Positions 61,003-64,000 of a DNA stretch of 64,000 nt are shown piece after piece. A model generated the notes under the pieces. That model searched no databases. It was not told the DNA's origin and saw nothing but the letters and a program-made list of their open reading frames with translations. Each line of letters begins with the position of its first letter. Within the stretch, counting starts at the first letter, position 1. This DNA comes from Halorubrum trapanicum. GTDB lineage: Archaea; Halobacteriota; Halobacteria; Halobacteriales; Haloferacaceae. Location: NCBI RefSeq assembly GCF_002355655.1, contig NZ_AP017569.1, positions 1,612,001-1,676,000 of the forward strand. The letters are read 5' to 3'. The translations under genes were made by a program, and so were the position numbers.

Positions 61003-62856
61003 TCAGTCGTCGCTCGGTTCGGCCGCGGGCGCGTCGCCGCCGCGGACCGTTCTGAGATTTCCGATCCCGATCCGGACGAGCGACAGGGCGATGTAGATCA
61101 GCACCAGCCCGAGGACCATCTGCGCCACGGACGAGAGCTGCGCGCCGAGGGTCCCGGCGCCCCCTTGGATGAGGTTGATGTAGAGGTTGTTGTACAGCGC
61201 GACCCACGTCAGTCCGAGGACGGTGATCGTCACCATGATCGCCATCGGAACGCCGGTGGAGACGAGCTGCTTGGACTCGTCCCAGTTGGCGAGCCACACC
61301 GTCGCCGTCAGCAGCGCGAGCGCCGCAAGCAGCTGGTTCGCGCCGCCGAACAGCCCCCAGAGCGTCTGCCACTGGCCCGAGATGACGAGCACGTACGCGA
61401 TGCCGATCTGGATGGCCGGGTTCGTGTATCGGCCGCGGGCTGCGGCCCCGATGCCGCCGGAGAGCCCGGAGACGGTCATCCCGTCGTCCATGCCGACGAT
61501 CTCTTCCATCATGTACCGACCCAGGCGGACCGCGGTGTCGGTGGAGGTGAGCAGGAAGCTCACTAAGACGAGCGCCATGAACACGCTCCCGATGGCCTGC
61601 GGGATCCCGAAGCTGGTGAGGATGATCCCGCCGCCGGTCGCGAAGTTCGGTAGCGCGCCGCCGATACCGCCGGCGGCGGCGTCACCGGCGAAGCCGGCGA
61701 CCGCGAGCGTCGACAGCGCGAGGGCGCCGAGCAGCCCCTCGCCGAGCATCCCGCCGTAGCCGATCAGGCGGGCGTCGCTCTCCTTGTTGAGCTGCTTCGA
61801 AGTGGTCCCCGAGGAGACGAGCGAGTGGAATCCGCTGATCGTCCCGCAGGCGATGGTGATGAACAGCAACGGGAACAGCGGGAACAGCCCCGCCGCCTCG
61901 ATCCCCCAGAACCCCTCGAAGACGCCGATCGAGGAGTCGATGACGAGCGGCTGTGCCGGGGTCGTGATGAGCGTGCCGACGATGATCGCCAGCACGCCCC
62001 CGCCGACGCCGGTGTACAGCAGGAACGACGAGAGGTAGTCGCGCGGCTGGAGCAGCACCCACACTGGGAGCGCGCTCGCGACGCCGGCGTACACCATCAC
62101 GACCGGGATCCAGGCGGCGGTGTTCCCGCCGAGCGCCGCCGCGCCGGGAACCCAACTTCCGGTACTCCCGCTGAACAGGACGAACGTCCCCGCGGGGTGG
62201 CTCCCCTCGGCGAGCGCGAACAGCGCGAACGGGTACTGGATGCCGACCCAGACGCCGGCGAAGACGCCGGCGACGAACAGGATCGTCCCCGGGACGAACG
62301 GACCGTTGAGCTGGTAGAGGTAGACGCCGAACGCGAGCGCTAAGACCACGTACACCGTACTCGCGGTGGTCACCTGCGGGAACGCGTTGAACACGATCCC
62401 GACGACGAGGGCGAACACCGCGACGACGAGGATGATCGTGAGGAACGCGAACCACAGCAGCAGGTTCTTCCCTCGTTCCCCGACGTACTGCCCCACGATA
62501 TACCCGATCGAGCGCCCCTCGTGGCGGATCGAGCTCGACAGCGAGATGAAGTCGTGGACCGCGCCCATCAGCGGGTTACCGAGCGCGATCCACAGCATCG
62601 CGGGAACCCATCCCCAGATGGCGCCCGCAGTGATCGGGCCGACGATCGGTGCGCCCCCCGCGATGCTCGAGAAGTGATGCCCCAGTAGTACCGGCTTCTT
62701 CGACGGTACGTACTCCTGTCCGTCCTCGTACTTGTGCGCCGGCGTCTCTCGTTCGTCGTCGAGGTCGACGAAGCGGGAGAGGTACCGCGAGTACCCCATG
62801 TATCCGACGGTGAACGTTCCGAGAACCGCGACCATTATCCATATTACGTTTGTCAT
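61003..62856 (-). CDS. cstA: Carbon starvation protein A (peptide/pyruvate transporter family)
   Basis: A 617-residue membrane protein of the CstA family, with 15 or more hydrophobic segments. Family motifs are [60 protein letters not shown] and [20 protein letters not shown]. Bacterial members import peptides or pyruvate during starvation. The frame stays open far upstream to 63957, but that part lies over the ArsA-like gene and is a shadow. The ATG at 62856 starts the first TM helix as in homologues. An AT-rich leader (62880-63010) precedes it. Confidence 0.94.
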   Translation of the reverse strand: MTNVIWIMVAVLGTFTVGYMGYSRYLSRFVDLDDERETPAHKYEDGQEYVPSKKPVLLGHHFSSIAGGAPIVGPITAGAIWGWVPAMLWIALGNPLMGAVHDFISLSSSIRHEGRSIGYIVGQYVGERGKNLLLWFAFLTIILVVAVFALVVGIVFNAFPQVTTASTVYVVLALAFGVYLYQLNGPFVPGTILFVAGVFAGVWVGIQYPFALFALAEGSHPAGTFVLFSGSTGSWVPGAAALGGNTAAWIPVVMVYAGVASALPVWVLLQPRDYLSSFLLYTGVGGGVLAIIVGTLITTPAQPLVIDSSIGVFEGFWGIEAAGLFPLFPLLFITIACGTISGFHSLVSSGTTSKQLNKESDARLIGYGGMLGEGLLGALALSTLAVAGFAGDAAAGGIGGALPNFATGGGIILTSFGIPQAIGSVFMALVLVSFLLTSTDTAVRLGRYMMEEIVGMDDGMTVSGLSGGIGAAARGRYTNPAIQIGIAYVLVISGQWQTLWGLFGGANQLLAALALLTATVWLANWDESKQLVSTGVPMAIMVTITVLGLTWVALYNNLYINLIQGGAGTLGAQLSSVAQMVLGLVLIYIALSLVRIGIGNLRTVRGGDAPAAEPSDD

Positions 62857-63053
62857 GAGTTCCCCTGCCTCACGAACTCGGTTTGGAAAGAACGTATTAA
62901 ATATTGGCTTCGACCGTGATAGTTTTCGCCAGATCCGATCGAATGACTGGGTCAGAGGCCGCACCGCAATTCGTTCCGGCTCTGTGAAAATTAATTTTGT
63001 ATTTAAACTGCCAGTCCTTATTCGCGCGCGCCCCCTCGAAGAGGGGAAGAGGG

Positions 63054-64000
63054 CTACTCGCGAGCGGCGGCCGGCTCTCCCGTTTCGACGTCGAGCGCGG
63101 CCGCGACCTCCGAGAGCACGTCGCCGCGGACCTCCCGCGTCCGCGACTCGATCTCGGCGACCAGCGGCGGGTCGAACTCCTCGCGGACCTGGTCGAGCCG
63201 CTCCCGTTCGGTCGCGACCTTGTCGCGGAGGTAGGTGGCGCCGCGCCCCTCCTCGTGTTCCTCGGGCGACGGCGTGAGCTTGTTCGCGACGAGCCCGCGG
63301 ACCCGCAGGTCGCGCTCGGTGAACTCCTCGATCGCCCGGCCCGTCTCGTTGACGGACAGCTGGTCGGGGTTCAACACGAGGAAGAAGGCGGCGTCGTTCC
63401 GCATCGTGTCGCCGGCGAACTCGAAGAACTCCTTGCGGCGCTGGAGGCGCTCTAAGACGGGGTCGCCGTCCATCAGTCGCCGCGGCTCCATATCGCCGAT
63501 CGCGGCCTTCTCGAACAGGTCGATCGACTGCTTGCGCTTGTACAGCAGGCGGTCGATCCAGTCGCCGAGGAACTCCGGGAGCCCGAGCAGCCGCAGCGTC
63601 GACCCGGTCGGCGCGGTGTCGAAGACGACGCGGTCGTACGGCTCGCTCTCCTCGCGCATCACGTCCACGAACGCGTCGAAGAGGGCGGACTCGTACGCGC
63701 CGGGCGTGCCGTGGGACATCTCCAGCTGCCGGTTGATCTCCGAGACCATCGCCGCCGACACCTGCTCGGAGAGCGCCTCGCGGATCTCTTGGAGGTGTCG
63801 CTGCATCTCGTCTTCGGGATCGAGCTCCAATGCGTCGAGGCCGCCGACGCCGTCGACGGACTCCGGCTCGTCGCCGAACCCCTGGTCGAACACGTCGGAC
63901 ACGGAGTGCGCGGGGTCGGTCGAGACGACCAGCGTGCGCAGCCCGGCGTCGGCGCAACGGTACGCGTAGGCGCAGGAGACGGTCGTCTTGCCGACCCCGC
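63054..64000 (-). CDS. ArsA/Get3-family ATPase, 5' end outside the window
   Basis: Partial gene. Read on the minus strand from the window edge, the frame enters within the P-loop (GVGKTTVSCAYAYR) and continues through LVVSTDPAHSVSDVFDQG, the switch region VVFDTAPTGSTLRLLGLPEF and LNPDQLSVNETGRAIEEFTE to the stop at 63054. The initiator and first strand are outside the window, so the 283-residue frame starting inside is only part of it. Archaeal homologues act as Get3-like chaperones for tail-anchored proteins or as arsenite-pump-like ATPases. A helical insert between the P-loop and the switch fits Get3. Confidence 0.92.
   Translation of the reverse strand, partial: GVGKTTVSCAYAYRCADAGLRTLVVSTDPAHSVSDVFDQGFGDEPESVDGVGGLDALELDPEDEMQRHLQEIREALSEQVSAAMVSEINRQLEMSHGTPGAYESALFDAFVDVMREESEPYDRVVFDTAPTGSTLRLLGLPEFLGDWIDRLLYKRKQSIDLFEKAAIGDMEPRRLMDGDPVLERLQRRKEFFEFAGDTMRNDAAFFLVLNPDQLSVNETGRAIEEFTERDLRVRGLVANKLTPSPEEHEEGRGATYLRDKVATERERLDQVREEFDPPLVAEIESRTREVRGDVLSEVAAALDVETGEPAAARE

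Noticed and set aside
61003-63957. One 984-codon open frame covering cstA and upstream DNA
   Set aside because: Only the part from 62856 has CstA sequence. The upstream part is Arg/Pro/Ala-rich shadow over the ArsA-like gene in another frame.

Overview
The window comes from a haloarchaeon. The DNA is very GC-rich and the proteins are acidic (Asp/Glu-rich). The rRNA operon has the order 16S - tRNA-Ala(UGC) - 23S - 5S - tRNA-Cys(GCA). It also carries MC1 chromosomal protein, DNA polymerase D small subunit, Orc1/Cdc6, Hel308, PurO, Cgi121, the archaeal vesicle genes arvABC, and many small proteins typical of haloarchaea. The density of modular intergenic repeats reminds me of Halorubrum, but I cannot fix the genus from sequence alone.

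Layout. 1-3.7 kb: hypothetical genes and a carboxylesterase/VOC-protein pair. 3.75-9.5 kb: a complete rRNA operon on the minus strand with promoter, 16S and 23S processing stems, a strong hairpin-plus-U terminator after 5S, and a tRNA-Cys with its own promoter. 9.6-24.5 kb: housekeeping genes (MC1, pyrD, valS, hemB, PHP phosphoesterase, PspAB, an IMPACT-family protein) and conserved haloarchaeal proteins of unknown function, interrupted by two inverted copies of a structured repeat around a small ferredoxin gene. 24.5-30 kb: polB - sec11 - orc1 followed by a non-coding region with inverted ORB elements around an AT-rich stretch. This is a convincing replication origin of the oriC1 type. rRNA and most genes left of it read leftward, and most genes right of it read rightward, so transcription largely follows the expected forks.

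30-41.3 kb: a catabolic island. It holds a family III CoA-transferase, a thiolase-like protein lacking the usual nucleophilic Cys, a DUF35 OB-fold partner, a TetR regulator, a metal-dependent amidohydrolase, a fumarylacetoacetate-hydrolase-family protein, a TatD-like hydrolase, a BNR-repeat protein and a DoxX-like membrane protein. Three copies of a palindrome TTTAC(C/A)-N4-GGTAAA sit in the three control regions, so the island looks like one TetR regulon for a substrate I cannot name. An MNT/HEPN toxin-antitoxin pair lies inside the island, bounded by repeat DNA. 41.5-44.7 kb: arvABC (oapABC) and aspartate kinase. 44.8-46.25 kb: an AT-rich foreign island with a SatD-like protein and a small membrane protein. 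46.3-64 kb: mostly conserved haloarchaeal genes, including a split MgtE-like transporter, Hel308-Cgi121, tRNA-Gln(CUG), purO, an S9 peptidase, cstA and a truncated ArsA/Get3 ATPase.

Most unusual signals: (1) a family of intergenic elements (14.9, 15.5, 36.7 and 51.1 kb) with a TATA-like TTTATAAATAG placed exactly 28 nt before CAAAGCCCC, followed by stem arms that differ between copies yet stay complementary within each copy. This is covariation expected of a structured RNA or a hairpin-type mobile element. (2) The TetR-operator catabolic island with its Cys-less thiolase/DUF35 pair. (3) The AT-rich SatD/membrane-protein cassette, whose first gene has cyclase-like acidic motifs. (4) Haloarchaeal ORB-like motifs outside the origin.
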